Below, one piece after another: positions 17,661 through 26,200 of a stretch of 64,000 nt of DNA. Where the stretch lies: positions 9,427 through 73,426 of the forward strand of contig CAXHCA010000014.1 in NCBI GenBank assembly GCA_964015035.1, written 5' to 3'. Made by a program: the position numbers and the translations under genes. The notes under the pieces were generated by a model. That model was given only the letters and a program-made list of their open reading frames with translations. It was not told where the DNA came from and ran no database searches. How positions within the stretch are numbered: position 1 is the first letter of the stretch; every line of letters begins with the position of its first letter. The DNA comes from BQJU01 sp964015035. Its GTDB lineage: Bacteria > Bacteroidota > Bacteroidia > Chitinophagales > Saprospiraceae.

Positions 17661-17709
17661 TTTGTTAAATTAAAACCATTAGTGATTACTAAAATCAGTT
17701 ATAGCCGCG

Positions 17710-17717
17710 CAAAAGTA
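17710..17717 (-). promoter_or_regulatory. Candidate -7 element (TACTTTTG) for rpsO
   Basis: Perfect TAnnTTTG match on the minus strand, 50 bp upstream of the S15 start, in the 105-bp gap after etfA. A standard -33 box is not evident. Confidence 0.45.
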
Positions 17718-17765
17718 CGCAAATTATATGAAAGTCTAAACCTTTTGAAAACTTTATTAAAAAAC

Positions 17766-18725
17766 CTACCCTTGGGCCTTGTGTTTTTTAATGGCTTCCG
17801 TCAAGCGAGGTACGACATCAAACAGGTCACCAACCACGCCATAATCGGCTGCTTTGAAGAACGGGGCTTCAGGATCTTTATTGATCACCACGATTGTTTT
17901 TGAGTTGTTGACGCCCGCTAAGTGCTGGATTGCACCGGAAATACCCGCCGCGATATATAGATTAGGACGAATAGCTACGCCGGTTTGCCCCACGTGCTCG
18001 TGGTGCGGTCGCCAATCAGCATCCGCCACCGGGCGAGAGCAGGCAGTAGTGGCACCGAGTACTTCCGCCAATTCTTCAATAATGCCCCAGTTTTCGGGCC
18101 CCTTCATTCCCCGACCCGCAGAGACGACCAATTCTGCTTCTGGCAAAGGCACAATACCTTCCATACGCTTGACCTCTTTCACCGTTATCCGAGACGCTGG
18201 TACCTCTATACTCAATGCCTCCACCGGTGCCTCACTTCCACTTTCCTCAGGCTGGATGGAATTGCCCATTACTGATAAGACCTTAATCTCTGATTTGATG
18301 GCCACCTCAGCGATTGCCTTACCAGAAAACACGGTCTTTTTTACTTTAAACCCACCGTCTACTGTTGGCACAGATTTTACGCCGGGAACCGAACCGGCAT
18401 CCAGGCGTGCCGCCAGGCGTCCGAGAATGGATTTACCCGTAGAGGAGTGACTCATGACCACCACTTTGGCACCCAACTGCTGTGCTGCCGTAGCAATTAC
18501 CGCGGTGTATACCTGAGCATCAAATCCGTCTAGATTGCTATCTGTAATCTGATATACTTTTCCAGCACCGTACTTTCCCAATACCGCCGCATGATCAACT
18601 GTTCCGAGAACCAGAGCAGCACATTCGGTGCCCAGCACCTCTGCCGTTTTCGCACCATAGGTGACGGCTTCAAAGGCATTCTTTTTAAACTGCCCTTTTA
18701 TATTTTCCGCAAATACTAATACCAT
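17766..18725 (-). CDS. etfA: Electron transfer flavoprotein subunit alpha
   Basis: EtfA carries the FAD of the heterodimeric electron transfer flavoprotein, which accepts electrons from acyl-CoA and related dehydrogenases. The 319-aa product has an N-terminal ETF domain (MVLVFAENIKGQFKKNAFEA). Its C-terminal FAD-binding domain contains VVSAGRGMKGPENWGIIEEL, TTACSRPVADADW, HEHVGQTGVAIRPNLYIAAG, ISGAIQHLAG and the closing DPEAPFFKAADYGVVGDLF. etfB is directly upstream with a 30-bp gap, an operon order shared by many Bacteroidota. Confidence 0.97.
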   Translation of the reverse strand: MVLVFAENIKGQFKKNAFEAVTYGAKTAEVLGTECAALVLGTVDHAAVLGKYGAGKVYQITDSNLDGFDAQVYTAVIATAAQQLGAKVVVMSHSSTGKSILGRLAARLDAGSVPGVKSVPTVDGGFKVKKTVFSGKAIAEVAIKSEIKVLSVMGNSIQPEESGSEAPVEALSIEVPASRITVKEVKRMEGIVPLPEAELVVSAGRGMKGPENWGIIEELAEVLGATTACSRPVADADWRPHHEHVGQTGVAIRPNLYIAAGISGAIQHLAGVNNSKTIVVINKDPEAPFFKAADYGVVGDLFDVVPRLTEAIKKHKAQG

Positions 18726-18755
18726 TTTTTCTTCTTTTTGACTTTGACAAAAGGA

Positions 18756-19502
18756 TTAAATGACCTTGGCCTCCTCACTCAGCAGGCGCACCAGTTCATC
18801 CATATTTTCTGGATCAACCAACTGCACGGCCGATTTAGGTGGCGGCAATTCATAGTGCACAATCTCGGTCAAATCTTCAGCGGCAGTAGGCTCCACCACC
18901 TTTAATGGCTTACGCTTGGCCATCATGATGCCCCGCATATTGGGAATGCGCTGTTCTGCTAATCCCTTGGCCGCACTGATCACAAAAGGAGCTGCCACTT
19001 CTACCACTTCCTCTCCCCCTTCAATATCGCGAGAGATAGTAGCCGTATCGCCATTCATTTCCAGATGGGTGGCGTAAGAAATAAAGGGTACATCCAACAA
19101 TTCTGCCACCATTGCCCCCACTTCGGAACCATTGTAATCGATGGATTCCTTACCGGTGAATACGACATCAAAACCTTCGGCTTTGGCGTAGTTGGCAATT
19201 TGTTTAGCCACATATAGGGCACTTTGTGGCTCAGCATTGATGCGCACGGCTTCGTCGGCACCGATGGCTAATCCCTTACGGATCACTGCGTCATTGCTGG
19301 CTGGGCCAACATTGATTAACGTGACACTTTCTGCCCCCTGAGCTTCCTTTAGTTCCAAGGCGCGAACCAGGGCATACCACTCATCGTAGGGATTCATAAT
19401 AAATTGCTGTACACCGGAGGCATCAAACTCCTTTCCATCTGCGGTAAAGGCAATCTTTGCCGTGGTTTCCGGTGTTTTGGTAACACAGACCAATAATTTC
19501 AT
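18756..19502 (-). CDS. etfB: Electron transfer flavoprotein subunit beta
   Basis: EtfB forms the other half of the flavoprotein and holds the structural AMP. The 248-aa product starts MKLLVCVTKTPETTAKIAFT. It has MNPYDEWYALVRALELKE, IGADEAVRI, the AMP/recognition segment VVFTGKESIDYNGSEVGAMV and AAKGLAEQRIPNMRGIMMAK, all standard. The gene leads the etfBA pair. Its upstream gap contains a 172-bp palindromic repeat element (19538-19709), with the only TAnnTTTG box beyond it, so the element may lie in the mRNA leader. Confidence 0.97.
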   Translation of the reverse strand: MKLLVCVTKTPETTAKIAFTADGKEFDASGVQQFIMNPYDEWYALVRALELKEAQGAESVTLINVGPASNDAVIRKGLAIGADEAVRINAEPQSALYVAKQIANYAKAEGFDVVFTGKESIDYNGSEVGAMVAELLDVPFISYATHLEMNGDTATISRDIEGGEEVVEVAAPFVISAAKGLAEQRIPNMRGIMMAKRKPLKVVEPTAAEDLTEIVHYELPPPKSAVQLVDPENMDELVRLLSEEAKVI

Positions 19503-19537
19503 CGAATATTGATTTTATTGATTAGTAGTTTTAATAA

Positions 19538-19709
19538 AGTACTTGTTTGGGGGCAGTCATTCGGTCCCGGTAAAACCGGGATTCTGGAACCTCTCTTCGG
19601 CTATTTTCTCGTCCATCTCGACTGAGCCGAGATGGACCCAAAAATCAGCCTCGCGAGAACCAAAAACCTGTATCTTTCGTTTCCAAAGCACCGCCCCCAA
19701 GCAAGTACT
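19538..19709. repeat. Palindromic repeat element A (172 bp, terminal inverted repeats)
   Basis: The ends AGTACTTGTTTGGGGGC (19538-19554) and GCCCCCAAGCAAGTACT (19693-19709) are inverted repeats with one mismatch. The centre has a 10-bp stem GTCCATCTCG/CGAGATGGAC (19611-19620/19628-19637). It aligns over its whole length with the reverse complement of element C, and its left half with element D (shared GTAAAACCGGGATTCTGGAA). It fills most of the gap between etfB and the TPR gene. It has no coding capacity worth the name and looks like a non-autonomous mobile or REP-type element. Confidence 0.85.
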
Positions 19710-19716
19710 AGACCCG

Positions 19717-19724
19717 CAAATATA
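19717..19724 (-). promoter_or_regulatory. Candidate -7 element (TATATTTG) for etfBA
   Basis: Perfect TAnnTTTG match on the minus strand, immediately outside repeat element A. If used, the etfB leader would contain the whole element. No clear -33 box. Confidence 0.35.
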
Positions 19725-19824
19725 CTATATTTACCGCGAACGGAAAACGAATTTAGCGAAAATTCGCTAACCATAAACATTTATTTACAATTGAACATAA
19801 AAAACTATAAATCAGTTTATTAAC

Positions 19825-20157
19825 ATGAAAACACCCCGATTGATTCAACTCACCGAATTGCTAAAAGAAAGCCCAAATGAGCCTTTCATCCTCTTTGCCA
19901 TAGCCAAAGAATACGAAAACATGCCCGATCATAAGCAGGCATTGCAGTTCTATTTACAGCTACAATCGGTTGATCCCAACTATGTGGGATTGTATTACCA
20001 TTTGGGAAAATTATACGAAATATTGGAGCAACCAGCTAAGGCATTTGAAACGTATACCACAGGTATGAATGTAGCGCGAAAGCAGGGAGATCAGCACGCT
20101 TTGAGTGAGTTGGCAGGGGCAAGGTTGGTGCTGGGAGATGAGGAAGATTTTGAGTAG
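19825..20157 (+). CDS. Small tetratricopeptide repeat protein
   Basis: The 110-aa cytosolic protein consists of about two TPR motifs: PFILFAIAKEYENMPDHKQA (near 20-39) with LQFYLQLQSVDPN, then YVGLYYHLGKLYEILEQPAK (near 51-70) with AFETYTTGMNVARKQGD. A short helical cap ends in DEEDFE. TPRs mediate protein contacts; no partner can be named. It stands alone between element A and the first giant adhesin gene. Confidence 0.85.
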   Translation: MKTPRLIQLTELLKESPNEPFILFAIAKEYENMPDHKQALQFYLQLQSVDPNYVGLYYHLGKLYEILEQPAKAFETYTTGMNVARKQGDQHALSELAGARLVLGDEEDFE

Positions 20158-20238
20158 GAGTTTCTTCAAAAATACCCCTACCTACTTTTGTTGCTGCACT
20201 TTTATGCTGTAAAAAAGGCTACATTTCTCAGTTTTCAA

Positions 20239-20246
20239 TATCTTTG
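20239..20246 (+). promoter_or_regulatory. Candidate -7 element (TATCTTTG) for adhesin 1
   Basis: TATCTTTG matches TAnnTTTG and lies 147 bp upstream of the ATG at 20393. A second match, TACTTTTG, is at 20183-20190. Neither has a good -33 box. Confidence 0.3.
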
Positions 20247-20392
20247 CCTAACTATCTCCTATTGGTTCGCGCCTTGGCAGTGATGCGTAACATCTTTTTA
20301 TTGGATAAAAACACGCACCCTGGCACTTGACCCATTTCCTATCTGTCTCATGAATGTAGGACGCACTTTGGGTTAACCTTAAAGATTACATT

Positions 20393-22771
20393 ATGACAAA
20401 GTTTATCTCGACTGTTCTGGTCATGGCCATTTTTTGCACCACCATGACCTTTGGAACCAACCCTACTGTCCCCATCACCCTCAGCTGTAATACTACTGTT
20501 GATGCGGGTGAAGACTTAACGGCCTGTAGTGCCGGGAGCACAGTGGACTTGGAAGCCATGATCACGGGTACCTATTTTGACATTGAATGGTCGCCTGCCA
20601 CTGGATTGAGCAATGTGCAAAGTGCAACACCAACCGCAACCATTAATGCGACTACTACCTATACGGTGACGGTGCAAAGCTACAATACCGAAAACCTGAT
20701 CTTCAATGGTGACTTTAGCCAGGGAGATACCGGGTTTACCAGTGATTATATATATGGCACCGGTGGGCCAGTAGGATTACTCACCAGCGAAGGCCAGTAT
20801 GCGATAGATGACAATCCAGGAGATACCCACAACCAATTTGTCGATTGTAATGACCATAGCCCCGGTACGGGAAATATGATGATCGTTAATGCCTCCGGAG
20901 AACCGGATAATCTGTGGTGCCAGGAAATCACCGTTTCGCCCAATACCAATTATGATTTCAGTGCCTGGGTAACTTCCGTGGTGAGTCAAAATCCTGCCCA
21001 ATTGCAGTTTTCCATCAATGGCGGTTTGTTGGGTCAAGTTTTTAACGCCTCTAGTGCTACCTGCAGTTGGAGTCAGTTTTCCGCTCAGTGGAACTCCACC
21101 AATAATACCACGGCAGAAATCTGCATTGTCAACGTTAACTCTACCCCCAGCGGTAATGACTTTGCGTTGGACGATATTACCTTTCGGGAAATTTGTGAGG
21201 CTACCGATGAAATTACGGTGACCCTGGCAGAACTAGATGCTACTTTCACCGCACCCACGGAGTTTTGTGAAAACGAATCGACGGTAGATCCAAATAGTTG
21301 GTTAGCTGCGAGTGCTACATCTGGCGGTATCTGGACGTTGGATGGTGATGCCTTCACTAATTTTGACCCGGCTACATTCGCGGAGGGTTTGCACCAAATC
21401 GTTTACACGGTAAGCGAAGGCACCTGCTCTACCGATGAGAGCCAATTGATCACCATCAATGCCGCGCCAAATGCCGGAATGGTGACTGCTACCCCAATGC
21501 AATGCAGCGGAGAAGCACTCATTTACAATCTCCCGGACCTGATAGCCGGAGCGGATGCCGGCGGTGTCTGGACAGAAATCTCAGATGTACCTTCCACCGG
21601 TGGGGCCTTTGATGCCGCAAATGCCTCTTTTAATTCCGACGGACAAATTGCCGGCACTTATCGTTTTCAATACAGCATCTCCAGCACTGTTTGCCCTGAT
21701 GCGACTACCGTAGCGGAAATCATCATCGAACCGACTCCCGTAGCCGATGCGGGGGAAGACATTGCCCTCAACTGTGATGCCGCACTCGCCACCTTGGGTA
21801 GTGACAACAGCTCTACCGGAGTGGATTTCCAATACAATTGGGTATTGCCAGATGGCAGTTCCTCTCCTTCCGCCCTGCCGTTCTTGGAAACGGACCAGGA
21901 AGGGATCTATTTACTGGAGGTCACCAATACAATTAATGGCTGTAGCAGCAATGATGAAGTGGAAGTGACCGTCAACATTTCCAGTATCAGTGCCCAGGCC
22001 AGTGTATCGCCGCTTAGTTGTGGAAATGAAACAGGCGGAGCCATTACAGTAGAAACGGTCAGCGGTGGCATGGAACCCTATTTGTACTCATTGGACGAAG
22101 GTCCGTTTATGGCTGCGCCAACCTTTGGCAATCTAAGTGCCGGCCAGTACACGTTGACGGTCATGGATGCCAATGGTTGTGATACGACTTTAAACCTTTC
22201 CATCGATGCTCCGGCGGATCTTACCGTCATGTTGGGCCACAACCTGTCCGGTAATCCACCTACGATTGCGCTTGGTGAAACAGTTACTTTAGATGTATTG
22301 CTCAATATCCCTCCCGAACAAATTGACACGATTCGTTGGACCCCAGAAATTCCAGATTGTGGCGATTGTCTAAAAGTCAATCTTACCCCAACTGAAACCG
22401 AAACCTATGAGGTCAATGTAATTGATGTCAACGGATGTAGCTCCACTGCCGAAATCACTATTTTTGTAAACAGAGCTTTCCGGATTTATGCCCCCAATGC
22501 CATCTCTCCTAATGAGGATGGGGTCAATGATGTCTTTTTTATTTACGCAGGCAACGAAGTTGAGCAAATCCAGGACTTAAAGATATTGGACCGTTGGGGC
22601 AATCTGATTTTTGAGCGCTCCGCTGTCCAACCCAATGACCCAACAGTGGGCTGGGATGGCAAAGTCAAAGGTAAACTAGTCAATAGCGGTGTCTACGTTT
22701 TTTTCGCGGAGATCCTAATGAAAGATGGGACATCCATTGTTGAAAAAGGCGCTATCAATGTGGTTTATTAA
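20393..22771 (+). CDS. Adhesin 1: secreted T9SS type B surface protein, jelly-roll plus SprB-like repeats
   Basis: The 792-aa protein has a signal peptide (MTKFISTVLVMAIFCTTMTFG) and then a short Ig-like segment. A jelly-roll-like domain follows (about 100-270: NLIFNGDF ... AQLQFSINGGLLGQ ... NDFALDDITFREICE), resembling carbohydrate-binding galactose-binding folds. Next are Ig-like stretches and an SprB-type repeat (about 535-600). The end is a C-terminal gliding-motility-associated domain (about 693-792: IYAPNAISPNEDGVNDVFF, LKILDRWGNLIFE, GWDGKVKG, VYVFFAEI), the type B signal for export and anchoring by the T9SS. It is the shortest of four tandem adhesins and shares its N-terminal domain with adhesin 2. 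Confidence 0.9.
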   Translation: MTKFISTVLVMAIFCTTMTFGTNPTVPITLSCNTTVDAGEDLTACSAGSTVDLEAMITGTYFDIEWSPATGLSNVQSATPTATINATTTYTVTVQSYNTENLIFNGDFSQGDTGFTSDYIYGTGGPVGLLTSEGQYAIDDNPGDTHNQFVDCNDHSPGTGNMMIVNASGEPDNLWCQEITVSPNTNYDFSAWVTSVVSQNPAQLQFSINGGLLGQVFNASSATCSWSQFSAQWNSTNNTTAEICIVNVNSTPSGNDFALDDITFREICEATDEITVTLAELDATFTAPTEFCENESTVDPNSWLAASATSGGIWTLDGDAFTNFDPATFAEGLHQIVYTVSEGTCSTDESQLITINAAPNAGMVTATPMQCSGEALIYNLPDLIAGADAGGVWTEISDVPSTGGAFDAANASFNSDGQIAGTYRFQYSISSTVCPDATTVAEIIIEPTPVADAGEDIALNCDAALATLGSDNSSTGVDFQYNWVLPDGSSSPSALPFLETDQEGIYLLEVTNTINGCSSNDEVEVTVNISSISAQASVSPLSCGNETGGAITVETVSGGMEPYLYSLDEGPFMAAPTFGNLSAGQYTLTVMDANGCDTTLNLSIDAPADLTVMLGHNLSGNPPTIALGETVTLDVLLNIPPEQIDTIRWTPEIPDCGDCLKVNLTPTETETYEVNVIDVNGCSSTAEITIFVNRAFRIYAPNAISPNEDGVNDVFFIYAGNEVEQIQDLKILDRWGNLIFERSAVQPNDPTVGWDGKVKGKLVNSGVYVFFAEILMKDGTSIVEKGAINVVY

Positions 22772-22829
22772 TAAATCGACGTGTCGGCCTGGGAAATTTA
22801 TTCTTGAACAATTCTGTATTTTTTTGACC

Positions 22830-22860
22830 AGTGCCAATACAGGCTTGGTGCTTTTTATTA
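22830..22860 (+). terminator. Probable terminator of adhesin 1
   Basis: AGTGCCAA (22830-22837) pairs with TTGGTGCT (22845-22852), including two G-U pairs, and is followed by TTTTTATTAATTTT. It lies 58 bp after the stop. Confidence 0.6.
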
Positions 22861-22871
22861 ATTTTATCCCC

Positions 22872-23067
22872 TAAGAGCATGTTTGGAGGTCGGATTTGCT
22901 GGCGAAAAGCATCATTTTTTTGGTAAACCAAGGCGTTTTTTGAAATGCATCTCGGCTCAGCCGAGATGGACGAAAAAATAGCCGAAGTGAGGTTCCAAAA
23001 CCTGTGATTTGCAGCCTGAATAGCTTGCCCGAATATACTTCAGGGATTACCTCCAAACAAGCACTTA
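22872..23067. repeat. Palindromic repeat element B (196 bp, terminal inverted repeats)
   Basis: The left end TAAGAGCATGTTTGGAGGT (22872-22890) and right end ACCTCCAAACAAGCACTTA (23049-23067) are inverted repeats with two mismatches. The centre holds CATCTCGGCTCAGCCGAGATG. The left half is nearly identical to that of element E (about 4 differences in the first 97 bases). The right half instead resembles the right half of element C (ATAGCCGAAGTGAGGTTCC). It occupies the spacer between adhesins 1 and 2; the remaining spacer up to 23215 shows no clear promoter or gene. Confidence 0.85.
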
Positions 23068-23215
23068 ACCTCAAAGGGCTGTTGGGTACAGAGATTTGCA
23101 TAATCTTTCTAGAATTTCCCCCATTCTAGCAAACAGGCATAAAAGAAAAGCCCCTAAATGCACTAAGCATTAATTCCTCCCAAAGCATCGATACTTGCTA
23201 ACACTTAACAGATTT

Positions 23216-26200
23216 ATGAGCATGTTCAAATACGTACTAATCCCAGTTACAATTCTATTGATGTCCACTTTTTCGACAAAAGAACATCAGCCTGATGTAT
23301 CGGAGGAAAAAATAATGGCTTGCAATATTGATGTCACGGCAAGTGCTAATCCAATGGTCTTGTGTGAACCCGGTCAGGTTTTTCTGAATGCCAATATTTC
23401 CGGAGTTGCCAATGAAATATTGTGGACTCCTTCCAATTTGGTGAATATTCCAACGGCTAGCTCCACCTCTGCCTTTGTACAGACTACCACCACCTTTACG
23501 GTGACGGTGACCACACTTGATGACGTCAACCTCATTACCAATGGCGACTTCAATGCCGGGTTCAGCAATTTCACCAGTGACTATATACCTGGAACGGGCG
23601 GTGCTTTTGGGCTATTGAGTAATGAAGGAGAATATGCGGTATCCACCAATCCCAGCTTGACCCACACCAATTTTGCCAGTTGTGGTGATCACACCGGAGG
23701 AGGCAATATGATGGTGGTCAACGGAGCAGGCACCGCCAATCAGAACGTATTGTGCCAAACAGTAAACGTCACTCCTTTTACCGATTATGCCTTTAGTGCC
23801 TGGGTCATGTCAGTGATTTCTGAAGCTCCCGCACAATTACAATTTTCTGTAAATGGAGCTTTGTTGGGAAATATTTTCACAGCCCCATCGGCCACCTGTG
23901 TTTGGTCCAATTTTTTCCAGGAATGGAATTCAGGCCCCAACAACTCTGTGGAAATCTGTATGGTAAACCAAAATACAGCAGCAAGTGGTAATGACTTTGC
24001 CGTAGATGACTTATTTTTTGGAGAAATTTGCGAAGCAATGGACCAGGTAACGGTGATTGTACAACCCACCGATGCCAGCTGGACACCCCCCACTGGGTTG
24101 TGTCCAAATTCGCCTCCTTTTGACCTGAGCTCCTTACTGGACCCCGGCGCTACTCCGGGTGGTTTTTGGACCATCAATAACTTTCCGGCTACTTTTTTTG
24201 ATCCTTTATTATTGGGTCCAGGTGCACACCAAGTAACGTATACCGTAGGTACGGCCCCGTGTGTCACTATGGAAACAGATTTCATCATTATCGATCCGTT
24301 ACCCAATCCGGATTGGGCCCTGCAAGAAGAATTATGTACCGGATCCGCTCCATTTTTACTAAATGACTTACTCACCCCAAATGCCACGCCGGGAGGCACC
24401 TGGACCGTGAACGGCCAGATTGCGACTTTTCTTTCTCCCTCTGACTTAGGACCTGGTTTTCATACCTTGGTCTATTCGGTCGGGACACCTCCCTGTGTGT
24501 CTACCTTGGAGCAACAAATAGAAATTACAGCACCACCTTTAGCTGATTGGACACCTCCAGCTCCATTGTGTATCCAGGATGGCCCTTTCAATCTCAATAA
24601 CTTACTCACCCCTGAAGCAGAACCAGGTGGGTTCTGGACCATCAATGGGACCATTGATGCGACCTTCAATCCAACGGTTTTGGGCGTAGGCACCCACAGT
24701 GTAACCTATCAGGTAGGAGATTTTCCCTGCGACGCCAGTGTCACCTTTCCCATTATTGTTAACGAAGGTCCAGAAGCTCCAATTTTGAATTGCGAGCAAG
24801 TCAGTAGCAACTCCGTGACGATCGCGTGGGATGACGTACCCGGAGCGACGAACTATGTTGTTGAAGTGATCAGTGGTCAAGCAGGCACCATCAACGGAAA
24901 CACCATCACCGTGGGCAATTTACCATCCAATGATATAGTAGAAGTGGTGGTTACCGCCGAGGATGCAACTGGTTGTGTAGGCACCCCCGACACCATCAGT
25001 TGTCAGGCCGTCAGTTGCTCTGCTCCCGACGTGATCATCTCCATGGTAGATAGCATTTGTTATGATTCAAGTTTGCAAACCATCGCACTAGAGGTGATGG
25101 TCAATCCAATTGGAGGTGAAGGCGAGTGGAATGGACCCGGCATCATTGATTCTATTGCTGGCATTTTTGATCCGGTTATCGCCGATACAGGATTACATTT
25201 GATCACCTATGCCTATACTTTTGATGGGTGTACAACCACAGATTCATTAAATATTTTCATCTCTTCCCCACCAATAGCTGATTTTCTACTCCCAGAATTG
25301 ATCTGTAGCAGAGATACCATTGAAGTAGTTTTCACCGGTAGTGCCGGTCCCAATGCGATCTATTCCTGGGATTTTGATGGTGCTACGGTGATTGAAGGCA
25401 CGGCCGAAGGGCCTTACCAGGTACAATGGGAAATGGGAGGCATGAAGGAAGTTACCCTAATTGTGGAAGAGCCTGGATGCTTGGCGGATACGATCAGCTA
25501 TACAACGCAAGTAGATACCCCCATTGAACCTCCTATGGTAGAATGTGACCCTACCCTATCTACCATTACCTTCACCTGGAATGATGTAGACAATGTGCTG
25601 GCCTATATTATAAGTGTGCTCAATGGCCCCTTAGGGACGATAACCTCCGATACGAGCTACCTGGTTGACAACCTAAACCCCGAGCAAGAAATTGGACTCC
25701 GCATGTTACTGATCAGTAACAATGGCTGTCCTGATAGTTTAATTTTTCCCTTGTGCGAAACGATTGCCTGCCCTGGAGGTCCTGTAATCAATGACCTTCC
25801 TCCACTTTGTAATGGCAACGTTGGGGACACCCTCCAGCTGAGTTATGGCTTCCCCGATAGTATAGAAGTAGTGGGCAATACCATCATCTGGTCTGGTAAT
25901 GGTGTGATCGATACCCTTGCCGGTACCTTTGTGGTGGATAGCAGCATGTTTGATCAGGAAAATGAAATCTATCTCTGGTTTTACAATGGCTTCTGTAGTT
26001 ATCGTGACACCTTGACTTTCAGTATACTTCCTGAATTATCGGTCGACTTTAGCCTGCCGGATACCACTTGCTTAAATGATACGGTGCAGGTGAGTTTTGC
26101 CGGAGGAATAGCACCGACCACTGTGTACAACTGGGATTTTGGATCAGCCACTGTTCTTAGCGGTAGCGGCCCAGGTCCATATCAACTTATATGGGATACC

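Noticed and set aside
19538..19709. Element A considered as a Rho-independent terminator or attenuator of etfBA or the TPR gene
   Set aside because: It lies upstream of both divergent genes, has no U-tract, and four related copies occur in unrelated contexts.
22871..23101. Minus-strand open frame in element B sharing a peptide (RLSRDAFQKTP...) with a frame at 55775-56164 in element E
   Set aside because: The similarity comes from the shared repeat arm, not from a protein family. Neither frame has a start context, a domain or conservation outside the element.
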